From contig JAQWUC010000074.1 of assembly GCA_029242355.1 (NCBI GenBank), forward strand, positions 1-36,087: a DNA stretch of 36,087 bases, given 5' to 3'. Of this stretch, positions 16,090 to 23,952 are shown in pieces. The notes under the pieces were generated by a model. That model saw only the letters and a program-made list of their open reading frames with translations. It had not been told where the DNA came from and searched no databases. Source of the stretch: Paracoccaceae bacterium. GTDB taxonomy: Bacteria; Pseudomonadota; Alphaproteobacteria; Rhodobacterales; Rhodobacteraceae. Numbering within the stretch: the first letter of the stretch is position 1; every line of letters begins with the position of its first letter. The position numbers were made by a program, and so were the translations under genes.

Positions 16090-16920
16090 CTATACGGCTG
16101 AGTCTCGCCGAAAAGACATTCTTTTCTCTAATGCATTCAATATTAGATAAAGGCACACGCCAATAGCTGATATCATTATAACAGTTGCAAAATTTAATGT
16201 CGTATCAAATTGAGAATTAGCCTGAAGTTGGAGGTAACCTAGTCCCTGTTCAGCCGCAACATATTCCCCAATCACTGCCCCGATAACAGCTAAATAGATT
16301 GCTACTTTAAAACCACCAAATACATTTGGTAAGGCAGCTGGAAGTCTCAGTTTGTGAAAAATTTGATATTCCTTAGCACCCATTGAGCGGACCATATTTA
16401 CGAGATCTTTGTCTAAGGATTGAAGACCAATCACAGTAGAAATTAATATAGGGAAAAATGAAATCAAAAATGCAAGAACTATTTTTGGTGCCCAGCCATA
16501 ACCTAAGTATAGGACCAGCAACGGCGCTAGAACTATTTTAGGAACTGTTTGCAGCGCTATCAGGATTGGGTAAATGGATCGCTCGAATATAGGGGAATAA
16601 AATATAATTAGAGCTATAGGTAATCCAATTATCACTGCTGATCCAAATCCAGCAATCACTTCTGAAAAAGTAATTACTGCATGAGAAATGAGTAGAGGGA
16701 AGTCCGCTATAAGACGTTCGGCAATTGCTGTTGGAGCTGGAAGGACAAATTCCGTAATACCGGATACTTTCACATATATTTGCCAGAAAAGAATGATAGC
16801 AGAGGCTAAAAGTAGGGCAGAAAACTTTTCGAAAAGCTGTCTAAGCAACGGAGGCCGTTTGCCTCCCTTAATAGCCGCTGCTACTATTCTCCTTTGTTGG
16901 CTGTTTTGTGTATCCGACAT
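16090..16920 (-). CDS. ABC transporter permease (SsuC/TauC type)
   Basis: 276-residue inner-membrane permease with about six hydrophobic helices, the first at about residues 32-50. The cytoplasmic EAA loop, which docks on the ATPase, is visible as MGAKEYQIFHKLRLPAALPN. The basic N-terminus before helix 1 and the basic C-terminus agree with the cytoplasmic ends of the family. It lies between the binding-protein gene (21 bases upstream) and the ATPase gene. AAGG lies eight bases before the ATG. It works as a homodimer in related systems. Specificity is set by the binding protein. Confidence 0.92.
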   Translation of the reverse strand: MSDTQNSQQRRIVAAAIKGGKRPPLLRQLFEKFSALLLASAIILFWQIYVKVSGITEFVLPAPTAIAERLIADFPLLISHAVITFSEVIAGFGSAVIIGLPIALIIFYSPIFERSIYPILIALQTVPKIVLAPLLVLYLGYGWAPKIVLAFLISFFPILISTVIGLQSLDKDLVNMVRSMGAKEYQIFHKLRLPAALPNVFGGFKVAIYLAVIGAVIGEYVAAEQGLGYLQLQANSQFDTTLNFATVIMISAIGVCLYLILNALEKRMSFRRDSAV

Positions 16921-16941
16921 TACGAAACCTTAAAACTCGAT

Positions 16942-17934
16942 TCAGTTATTGAGCTCATTTGTAAAAAAGTCAGTTGCTGCTCTTGCATCTTTTAGAGTAC
17001 CAGCTTCTGTTAACATATCAAGCGTAGCTTGAATATAACCTTCGTCAATCCAACCAACAGGTTTGCCATTTGGGAAATTCACAGCATCAATAGTTGCTTG
17101 AACCTGAGCTTCAACTATAGCTGAACTTGGAGCTCCATCCCAAGAATTTCGAAGAGAGGCTGTAGCGGCAGATGGATCATTCTTAGTCGCCATCATGCCA
17201 ACTCCCAATGCTTCAAGAAATTTACTTAAAGTACCAGAGTTTTCCTTGATACCTTTATCGCTTACAACTGCTGACATCCCCGGAATTTCTAGTCCAAATT
17301 CTCCTAGATTAAGTACTGCAAATTTGATACCCGTTTTATTCTCTAAGATGGGCAAATCATTTGACAAATACGCACTAACTCCATCGACTTGCTTTTGTAA
17401 AAACTGTGGAACTCGGGCACCGCGATCCATTTGAATCAATTTGATTTTGTCACAATCAATATTGTTGATAGCGCAAAATGTGCTTAGGTAACTTGTACCC
17501 GTTTCACCCACTGCGGAGGCAAGTTTTTTACCCTCTAAATCCGAAGGTTTTAAGATTGGAGCTTCAGGATGTGAAATAAAGACTACTGGCGCGCTACGAT
17601 GATACACAGCAGCAATCTTGACTGGCATCCCTTTCTGGATTGCAGTCATGGCAAATATTGCGGGCATAATCACAACATCTTCTTGTCCTTGAATTAAAGC
17701 GCCCAAAGCAGCTTGCGATCCTGCTCCTTCACCAAGATTGACTGAAAGTCCCTTTGATTTAAACTCTCCTATAGCCTCAGTATGGTAAAGCGGTGCATAT
17801 TCCCCTTTCATCTTCCAGCTGAATCTGACGTTTACTTCGTCAGCAGTCACGGTTAACGGATAACAAATTAAACCCAGTAATAATGTGACCCCTATAAAGA
17901 ATTTTTTTTGTAGATTTAACACTGTTAAGCTCAT
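16942..17934 (-). CDS. NMT1/THI5-like ABC substrate-binding protein
   Basis: 330 residues. A signal peptide covers residues 1-31 (KK, a hydrophobic core, cut near TVTA before DEV). The mature part has the NMT1/THI5 fold of proteins that bind pyrimidine precursors, riboflavin, sulfonates or similar small aromatics: SWKMKGEYAPLYHTEAIG near the start, GAGSQAALGALIQGQEDV, then the AVGETGTSYLS hinge region. In relatives the SW...EYAPLY segment lines a ring-binding pocket, so import of a small N-heterocycle is plausible. AGGAGG lies about eight bases before the ATG. The gene heads the importer operon and is served by the TTGACA-N17-CATAAT promoter with a GTGATCAC operator in its spacer. Confidence 0.88.
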   Translation of the reverse strand: MSLTVLNLQKKFFIGVTLLLGLICYPLTVTADEVNVRFSWKMKGEYAPLYHTEAIGEFKSKGLSVNLGEGAGSQAALGALIQGQEDVVIMPAIFAMTAIQKGMPVKIAAVYHRSAPVVFISHPEAPILKPSDLEGKKLASAVGETGTSYLSTFCAINNIDCDKIKLIQMDRGARVPQFLQKQVDGVSAYLSNDLPILENKTGIKFAVLNLGEFGLEIPGMSAVVSDKGIKENSGTLSKFLEALGVGMMATKNDPSAATASLRNSWDGAPSSAIVEAQVQATIDAVNFPNGKPVGWIDEGYIQATLDMLTEAGTLKDARAATDFFTNELNN

Positions 17935-18043
17935 AGTGTTCCTCCTTCCTTAAAATTGAATGGCACCTTTTCCTCTCTTACTGGCGGTTATGCTGCCAAG
18001 TTATATGTACTAATACCATTGCTCGATACAATACCATGACCAC

Positions 18044-18072
18044 ATTATGTGATCACATGTTAAATTTGTCAA
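18044..18072 (-). promoter_or_regulatory. Importer promoter with ATGTGATCACAT operator in the spacer
   Basis: TTGACA (complement of 18067-18072), 17 bases, CATAAT (complement of 18044-18049) is the best sigma-70 promoter in the window. The perfect 12-base palindrome ATGTGATCACAT occupies 18047-18058, inside the spacer and over the edge of the -10, where a bound repressor would exclude polymerase. The start should fall near 18037, giving a leader of about 100 bases before the binding-protein gene. It is the longest of the three GTGATCAC copies. Confidence 0.7.
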
Positions 18073-18322
18073 CACATATAATAGTTCAGCAACTCAAAAT
18101 GTATGTCTTGCTCTAATGTAAATTAGAATAAGAAAATATTTCATTAACTGATACGAAAAATGGCAAAGACCATTCTGTTCCTTTGTCTTCATAAATCTAT
18201 TGGATCTTAGAAAAGCAACAAAAGGTTGTTGGAGATAATCCTTGTGTTTCCCCTTCTAAAAAGACAGGAAAACATATGACTGAAGTTAGAATTATGAGGT
18301 ACAACTAATTGAGAGACATTTA
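18073..18322. other. Gene-free stretch between importer promoter and decarboxylase 3' end
   Basis: Together with 17935-18072 this makes 388 bases without a gene. The right part shows no promoter-quality hexamers, repeats or terminator. An open frame of only 10 codons (18276-18308) has a weak ribosome site and no recognisable product. I see no other content. Confidence 0.5.
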
Positions 18323-19681
18323 TCATGCTAAAGTCTTTAAAACGTCAATTATCTTTTTGGCTTCGGTATCTGGATTAACCACGCATATTCTCAAAACAGT
18401 TTCCCCTTTCCACATTGTAGGAAGGCACAACAACGATCCATCTCGTCGATGTCTTTCTGACCAATCATAAAGTTCTGATTTTGAAAGCTTAAGGGAACGA
18501 AATAATATAACCGTAAGTTGAGGACCGAGAATCAATTCAAGGCTTTCTATTTTAGTTATTCCATCGGCGATTTGTCTAGCTATTTTAAGAGTCTGCTTGA
18601 TAGCTTTTGCATAAGTTCGAGAACCATATACTGCTAACGAAAACCACAAGGGTAATCCTCTGGGCCTCCGCGTTAGGTGTAGGGCAAAGTCCGAAGGATT
18701 CCATGCATTCTTATCGACAATATCTAAGTAATGACCTTTCTGGCCGTGAGCTTGTGCACCAAAAATTGCATTTTTATATAATAGCGCACAACTATCGTAG
18801 GGAGCAAACAACCATTTATGTGGGTCTACTATTAAACTATCAGCATGTTCCAAGCCTTTGAATAAATTTGAACTTTCGGGATCAGCTAGCGCGGCAAGCC
18901 CGTAAGCTCCGTCTACATGCAACCAAATATCATGTATCTTGGCTAAATCTGCTAGACCGCTAATATCATCGATAGCACCACTATTAGTAGCACCTGCATT
19001 TGCCACAATCGCAAAAATTTCACTTGCTTTATTTAAAGAAGAAGCTGCTTCATTGATATTTATTCTACCAAACTCATCAGAGGACACTCGAATAATTTCG
19101 AAATCCATAACTCTTGCAATTGCATCTACAGAACTATGTGCTTCTGTACTGCACAAAATAGCTAACTTTTTAGGAAAATTAGGGTTCTTCGTTTTGTAGA
19201 CAGTCCGCGCAGCATGTAATGCGGACAAGTTCCCCAATGTTCCACCAGAGACGAAAACACCGCCAGCGTTTTTCAAAGGCCATCCCGCAAGCGAAGCTAA
19301 CCAGGCAAGTGCTTGATTTTCAGCGTGAATAGCTCCAGAACCTCCATCCCAATTTCCGGCAAAGATTTCTGCTGCACCAAGAACCGCATCAAAACTTAGC
19401 GCAGCCGGTGTAGGTGCAGCAGCGACAAAAGAAAGGCTCGTTGGATGATCAAAAGGCCGGGCAGAAGGTACAATGATGTTGGAGAACAACTTAAATGCCT
19501 TTTCCCAACCCAAGCCATCCTTATTTATTGAGTTTCCCAATTCCTTATCAAAAAAACTGGCCGGCTTTGCGCCACTTATTGGATCAGGTCCAGAGACAAT
19601 TCTCATTTTTGTCCATGAAAGCATAGTCTCCAACGAAGATGGGTTTATTTCAAATAAAAATGGTCTTTCTTTTTCTGTCAT
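18323..19681 (-). CDS. PLP-dependent group II (aromatic-amino-acid/glutamate-type) decarboxylase
   Basis: 452 residues, the size of bacterial aromatic-amino-acid, tyrosine and diaminobutyrate decarboxylases. PLP Lys289 is in VDPHKWLFAPYDSCALL, D257 (HVDGAYG) pairs with the pyridine nitrogen, H182 (AHSSVDA) stacks on the ring, and SGGTLGNLSAL binds the phosphate. It should remove the alpha-carboxyl of an amino acid to give an amine. The only in-frame ATG fitting the family length overlaps the stop of a 26-codon ORF (TAATG), so its translation may depend on that ORF. Downstream aldehyde dehydrogenase and aminotransferase genes would suit further breakdown of the amine. The amino-acid substrate cannot be read from the sequence. 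Confidence 0.88.
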   Translation of the reverse strand: MTEKERPFLFEINPSSLETMLSWTKMRIVSGPDPISGAKPASFFDKELGNSINKDGLGWEKAFKLFSNIIVPSARPFDHPTSLSFVAAAPTPAALSFDAVLGAAEIFAGNWDGGSGAIHAENQALAWLASLAGWPLKNAGGVFVSGGTLGNLSALHAARTVYKTKNPNFPKKLAILCSTEAHSSVDAIARVMDFEIIRVSSDEFGRININEAASSLNKASEIFAIVANAGATNSGAIDDISGLADLAKIHDIWLHVDGAYGLAALADPESSNLFKGLEHADSLIVDPHKWLFAPYDSCALLYKNAIFGAQAHGQKGHYLDIVDKNAWNPSDFALHLTRRPRGLPLWFSLAVYGSRTYAKAIKQTLKIARQIADGITKIESLELILGPQLTVILFRSLKLSKSELYDWSERHRRDGSLLCLPTMWKGETVLRICVVNPDTEAKKIIDVLKTLA

Positions 19682-19761
19682 TAATTGATCACCAGCTCTT
19701 TAATTTCTTTACGAAATGAAAGTTTCGTCATCAAAGCATCATATCGACTAACACGACTCAT
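19681..19761 (-). CDS. Small 26-residue ORF coupled to the decarboxylase gene
   Basis: The minus-strand ATG (complement of 19759-19761) is preceded by AAGGA at a spacing of eight. The frame encodes MSRVSRYDALMTKLSFRKEI and then KELVIN, a basic and probably helical peptide. Its TAA overlaps the decarboxylase ATG by one base (TAATG), the arrangement of translational coupling. It may be a leader peptide controlling the decarboxylase, a small accessory subunit, or the remnant of a longer gene. I recognise no family. The ribosome site and the exact overlap are the evidence; expression is not shown. Confidence 0.45.
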   Translation of the reverse strand: MSRVSRYDALMTKLSFRKEIKELVIN

Positions 19762-19929
19762 AAAATTTTTCCTTACGTATTGCATATTAAAACGTTTTAT
19801 AGAATGTTATACTCACGTCATTTGTATTCGCGGTAAAGAAAAATTTTAAACGGGTCCTTGAATGCAGTCTAATTAATCAATTGTCTTTCTATGAGATTAA
19901 ATTATTACAATAATGTATATGAGAAACAA

Positions 19930-21081
19930 ATGGACTCAAAGAAAATACTTCAAGATTTAATCTCGTTTCCAACGGTAAGTTCAGAGTCTAATCTTGCGCT
20001 TATTGATTATTGTTTTAAACTCTTACGTGAAGTCACTTCTGATATTAAAATAATTGAAGATACAGCAAAAAATAAAGCAAACCTTTACGCTTCAATCGGA
20101 CCTAAAGATAAATCCGGCGTATTGTTATCCGGACATACAGATGTAGTACCTGTAAACGAACAGGATTGGAGTTTTCCTCCATTTAGCATGACCGAGCATA
20201 ATGGCAATCTTTATGGAAGGGGAACGGCGGACATGAAGGGTTTCGTCGCTTGTGCATTACAGTGCGCACTAAATACAAAAAATATAGAATTAAAAGAACC
20301 GTTAAAATTAGCTTTGTCATTTGATGAAGAGATTGGGTGTGTTGGCGTGCGCTCTTTAATAGAAATGTTAGACAATCATTCACTCCAACCTAGGTTTTGT
20401 ATAGTAGGAGAACCTACGCTTATGAAAATAGCAACCAAGCATAAAGGTAAAACCGTTTGCCGAGTATCATTAACTGGAAAAGGAATACATTCTTCTGAAG
20501 CTCCGAAAGGGCTAAATGCGATTTATCTTGCCACTGACGTAATTCAATCTATTCGAAAGAAGCAAGCGGATATTATTAAACATTCATTGATAAAATCTGA
20601 CTATGATATTCCGTATACTACGATACACGTTGGTAGCATCGAGGGAGGAACGGCCTTAAATATTGTTCCAAATCATTCTAGCCTCATTTTTGAAATACGA
20701 AATAGTCCAGAAGATAACCCTAATGATTTGTTGGAAGGTTTAAAAGTAAATTCAAAAGATGCTTTGTCAAAAATACAAAAAGAGTTTCCTGAGGCAGATG
20801 CAAAGTTTGAAATAATCAACAACTACCCATCACTTGATACATCTAATAGTTCTGAGGTTGTTAGTTTTGTAGGGTCTTTGATTGAAACGAATGATATTAT
20901 AAAAGTGGCATTTGGTACCGAGGGAGGTCTTTTTAATCAATTAGGAATACCAACAGTGGTTTGTGGGCCAGGATCTATGTCTCAGGGTCATCAAGCAGAC
21001 GAATTCATAAGTTTAAAAGAACTAAAAAAATGTGACTCAATGTTGTCAAATCTTTTAAAAAAGTTAGAGTTAGGTTTTTGA
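19930..21081 (+). CDS. Acetylornithine deacetylase-like M20 metallohydrolase (ArgE family)
   Basis: 383 residues from ATG 19930, the same length as E. coli ArgE. A longer frame from ATG 19891 adds 13 unusual residues and lacks a ribosome site. Zn ligands and catalytic residues are H69 and D71 (SGHTDVVPV), D101 (GRGTADMKG), E133/E134 (FDEEIGC), E161 (VGEPT) and a C-terminal His in GSMSQGHQADEF. H187 (GKGIHSSEAP) matches the dimer-domain His that reaches the partner active site. It removes an N-acyl group from an amino acid; the setting suggests a catabolic N-acyl substrate rather than arginine synthesis, but ArgE activity is possible. It is transcribed divergently from the decarboxylase unit and convergent with the aldehyde dehydrogenase. 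Confidence 0.87.
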   Translation: MDSKKILQDLISFPTVSSESNLALIDYCFKLLREVTSDIKIIEDTAKNKANLYASIGPKDKSGVLLSGHTDVVPVNEQDWSFPPFSMTEHNGNLYGRGTADMKGFVACALQCALNTKNIELKEPLKLALSFDEEIGCVGVRSLIEMLDNHSLQPRFCIVGEPTLMKIATKHKGKTVCRVSLTGKGIHSSEAPKGLNAIYLATDVIQSIRKKQADIIKHSLIKSDYDIPYTTIHVGSIEGGTALNIVPNHSSLIFEIRNSPEDNPNDLLEGLKVNSKDALSKIQKEFPEADAKFEIINNYPSLDTSNSSEVVSFVGSLIETNDIIKVAFGTEGGLFNQLGIPTVVCGPGSMSQGHQADEFISLKELKKCDSMLSNLLKKLELGF

Positions 21082-21201
21082 TTTATTTAGTCAGCATTAG
21101 GAGGTTTCTTGTTTACCTTTTTTGATTTTCAAAAATCTAATCTAGGCTGGTTCTCTCCTTAAATTTAAATCCATTTAATTATACTCTATCATGTTCGATT
21201 T

Positions 21202-22698
21202 TTACGCATTGTATTTAATCCATGTGGTCTTTAATGACGTATATTTGTCAAAAGAGTGCAATGATAAATCTCTGCCATAGCCTGATTGCTTTACGCCTCC
21301 AAATGGTGTCATTGCGCTTAAAGCATCAACGGTATTTACCGATACAGTTCCTGCATTTAGCTTTTTTGTAACACGAAGCGCACGAGATAAATCGTCTGTC
21401 CAAACAGATGCTGCTAATCCATACTGACTATCGTTTGCAATTTTTAATGCTTCTTCCTCTGTATCAAACTCGATCACAGAAAGAACTGGACCAAAAATTT
21501 CTTCGCGAGCTATAGATTGGCTAGGTGTTACATTGTCAAAAATGGTCGGTTGAATATAATATCCTTTTCCATTTACTGTTACTTGCTCTCCCCCAGTAAT
21601 CAAAATAGCTTCCTTTTTTCCATTATCTATAAATTCCATTACCTGATTTGTTTGTTCTTCACTGACCATCGCTCCCATTTTTGAATCTGGATCAAGTGGG
21701 TTTCCGGGCTGCATGTTTTGGGCTATTTTTTTTAGTTTGTCTAAAAATTCATCTTTTATAGAACGCTCCACCAATAACCGCGAATTCGCAGAGCATACTT
21801 CTCCCTGATTAAAGAAAATACCAAATGCTGCCATTTCTGCTGCTTTTTCTATATTGTTGCAATCAGCAAAAACCAAGTTAGGGCTCTTACCACCAGTTTC
21901 AAGCCAAACTTGTTTCATATTTGATTGTCCGGCATATTGCTGAAACAACTTGCCTACGGCGGTTGAACCCGTAAATGCGAGGCAATCTACATCATTATGT
22001 AAACCAAGCGCTTTCCCAGCAGTTTCGCCATACCCAGGCACTACATTAAAGACACCTTGAGGGACGCCAGCTTCCATAGCTAGTTCAGCCAAGCGGAGTG
22101 CCGACAGAGGTGATTGTTCGGCAGGTTTGAGTACTACCGAATTTCCTGCTGCTAAAGCCGCCGCCGCTTTCCAAGTCGCCATATCTAGCGGAAAATTCCA
22201 GGGTACAACTGCACCAACAACGCCTAGAGGTTCTCTTGAAATCATTGCAAGATCTCCTACGCCTGTCGGAGCTATTTCGTCATATATTTTATCAATTGAT
22301 TCTGCATACCATTGAAAAAACATAGCTGAACCTGGAACATCAACAGTAGCAGCGTCAGCAACTAATTTTCCCATATCTAAGCTATCAAGAAGAGCGAATT
22401 CCACTAGATTTTCTCTAATTAGGTTCGACAGTTTAAGTAAAATTCCTTTTCTATCCGTTGGAGCCATACAGGACCAATTTCCACTCTCAAACGAACGGCG
22501 TGCGGAAACAACAGCATTATTGATATCAATCTGGTCGCACGCAGCAACTTCCGTCAGTATTTCGCCCGTTGCAGGATTAATAGAATTCATTGTTTTTCCA
22601 GATACCGAGTTAACAAATTTACCATCAATAAATGCCTTGCTGCGAAAGTTTAATTTTGAAGCATGGTCTTGCCATTCTTGAAAGCTAAAATGCGTCAT
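21202..22698 (-). CDS. NAD(P)-dependent aldehyde dehydrogenase (PuuC-like)
   Basis: 498 residues, full length for the family. Catalytic Cys302 is in GEVCSANSR, the general base Glu267 in LETGGKSPN, and the cofactor-binding region shows VVPWNFPLD (165-173) and FTGSTAVGK (242-250). The overall sequence style (DSLDMGK, FFQWYAESIDKIY, and SVNTVDALSAMTPFGGVKQSGYGRD at the end) is that of PuuC and other aminoaldehyde dehydrogenases. A likely step is oxidation of an amino- or acylamino-aldehyde made by an aminotransferase or amine oxidase. ATG 22698 has AGGAG about 11 bases upstream; an in-frame start at 22734 would overlap the previous gene. It is third in the RidA-DUF1028-ALDH operon. Confidence 0.9.
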   Translation of the reverse strand: MTHFSFQEWQDHASKLNFRSKAFIDGKFVNSVSGKTMNSINPATGEILTEVAACDQIDINNAVVSARRSFESGNWSCMAPTDRKGILLKLSNLIRENLVEFALLDSLDMGKLVADAATVDVPGSAMFFQWYAESIDKIYDEIAPTGVGDLAMISREPLGVVGAVVPWNFPLDMATWKAAAALAAGNSVVLKPAEQSPLSALRLAELAMEAGVPQGVFNVVPGYGETAGKALGLHNDVDCLAFTGSTAVGKLFQQYAGQSNMKQVWLETGGKSPNLVFADCNNIEKAAEMAAFGIFFNQGEVCSANSRLLVERSIKDEFLDKLKKIAQNMQPGNPLDPDSKMGAMVSEEQTNQVMEFIDNGKKEAILITGGEQVTVNGKGYYIQPTIFDNVTPSQSIAREEIFGPVLSVIEFDTEEEALKIANDSQYGLAASVWTDDLSRALRVTKKLNAGTVSVNTVDALSAMTPFGGVKQSGYGRDLSLHSFDKYTSLKTTWIKYNA

Positions 22699-22711
22699 CT
22701 TATTTTTTCTC

Positions 22712-23386
22712 CTACAAATCTCCAGGCACACCATAAGAAGGTGCCATGGAAGGGTTTAATGCGCGTTGCACGTAAGCATCCATCTGCGGTTTGTAAATTT
22801 TCCACGCATCAGAAATAGTCTCTATAGGGCAACCATCTGACCAATCGCATCGAAGATCAACAATAGGCCATGAAACAGTATCGCTAATTTGTATGCCAGC
22901 AGAATGTACGGGTCCAGCTTCTCCACCCTCTTGTAAGCCAGCCATCAAGGCTGATATGAGCCGGTCACCGAGATGCCCTTTTGAACTTTCAAAATTAGAG
23001 ACTATAGCATCTGGTACTGATTTGTTAGCCAAAAGGTTGCCTGCCGACAAAACATCTAATCCTGAAGCATCTGACCAGATCCCCAATGAATTACTACCTG
23101 AATGATGAGAAGTTTCACCCTTAGAATCTATTACTAAAATCTGCCTATATTCCAGATAATTGGTTCTTTTTTGTATTTCCTTAATAGCCTCATTTGCCGA
23201 TAAGCCTTTTTCTATTAAGTCCAAAGTTCGAGGCCCCAAAGAAGGATCAGTAATGTTCTGACTGGAAACAGCTCCTATATTCGCGCGGGTATGTGAACAT
23301 CGAGCAGCGACGGCTGGCGATGATGAAGAAACTGCCGTCCCAAACATCCCGGTCTCAGCACATCTAGCCACAAGTGAGAAAGTCAT
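22712..23386 (-). CDS. DUF1028 family protein (Ntn-hydrolase-like fold)
   Basis: 224 residues covering the whole DUF1028 domain. The N-terminus MTFSLVARCAETGMFGTAVS and the blocks GAVSSQN, GPRTLDL and GGEAGPVHSAGIQI are characteristic. The family has an Ntn-hydrolase-like fold but usually no proven activity; members often neighbour RidA proteins and amidohydrolases in nitrogen-compound catabolism. Here it overlaps the RidA gene by four bases and precedes the aldehyde dehydrogenase gene by 13 bases, so the three should be one transcript. Hydrolysis of an amide or a reactive imine-related side product is a guess. No signal peptide is seen, so it is probably cytosolic. Confidence 0.85.
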   Translation of the reverse strand: MTFSLVARCAETGMFGTAVSSSSPAVAARCSHTRANIGAVSSQNITDPSLGPRTLDLIEKGLSANEAIKEIQKRTNYLEYRQILVIDSKGETSHHSGSNSLGIWSDASGLDVLSAGNLLANKSVPDAIVSNFESSKGHLGDRLISALMAGLQEGGEAGPVHSAGIQISDTVSWPIVDLRCDWSDGCPIETISDAWKIYKPQMDAYVQRALNPSMAPSYGVPGDL

Positions 23387-23799
23387 GATGGGATTACCGC
23401 TGTTGCATCAATTTCTACAAGCCATTCGGGTCGTGCTAGAGCTTGAACAACAAGCCCAGTTGATACTGGATGAATATCTTTTGTGAATTTTCCTATCATT
23501 TTATAAATTGAGTCTCTATGTCTAACATCGGTGATGTATACTACGATTTTTACTAGATGCTCCATTTCCCCGCCTGCCTCTTCGATCAATTGTTGTATAT
23601 TTTCCATAACCTTTCGGGTTTGCTCTGCAGGATCATGGCTTTCAATATTCTTAGCATCATCTAAATTTTGGGGGCATTGGCCACGAAGCCATATGGTTCG
23701 ACCACCCTCTGTTACGACTGCTTGACATAAGTCATTAGCCAAATTTTGTTCCGGATAGGTATCCTTCGTATTAAATTTTCTAATTCGTTTGTGGGCCAT
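23383..23799 (-). CDS. RidA/YjgF/RutC-family protein
   Basis: 138 residues of the trimeric RidA superfamily. The Arg that holds the substrate carboxylate in RidA is present in VVQALARPEWLVEIDATAVI near the C-terminus. Segments HLVKIVVYITDVRHRD and the QCPQN loop fit the fold. Archetypal RidA hydrolyses enamine/imine intermediates to 2-oxo acids; RutC-type relatives act on aminoacrylate-like compounds of pyrimidine breakdown. In this cluster it could clear reactive enamines made by the PLP enzymes. It is the first gene of the operon, and the start falls at a natural family N-terminus. Confidence 0.87.
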   Translation of the reverse strand: MAHKRIRKFNTKDTYPEQNLANDLCQAVVTEGGRTIWLRGQCPQNLDDAKNIESHDPAEQTRKVMENIQQLIEEAGGEMEHLVKIVVYITDVRHRDSIYKMIGKFTKDIHPVSTGLVVQALARPEWLVEIDATAVIPS

Positions 23800-23862
23800 T
23801 TAAAACTCCACCAGTTGTTTTGTGAATTTATATTAAAATTTCTTTTTCTTTCAAACTCCGGT

Positions 23863-23900
23863 TCAAGTAAATGCAACTTAAAAATTTGTTCTCAAGTAAA
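23863..23900. promoter_or_regulatory. Direct repeat TCAAGTAAA upstream of the RidA operon
   Basis: TCAAGTAAA occurs at 23863-23871 and again at 23892-23900, 29 bases apart (close to three helical turns), within 105 bases of the RidA start and in the 153-base gap before the flavin monooxygenase 3' end. A paired activator site is possible. The motif is short and AT-rich, so chance is a real alternative. Confidence 0.25.
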
Positions 23901-23952
23901 CTACTTTAAAGTTTTTGACGCAAATAATTTTTTGAGACAAAAACTATTGTTC

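Noticed and set aside
18276-18308. Ten-codon ORF upstream of nothing obvious
   Set aside because: It is too short, has a poor ribosome site, and no downstream gene in the same direction that it could lead.
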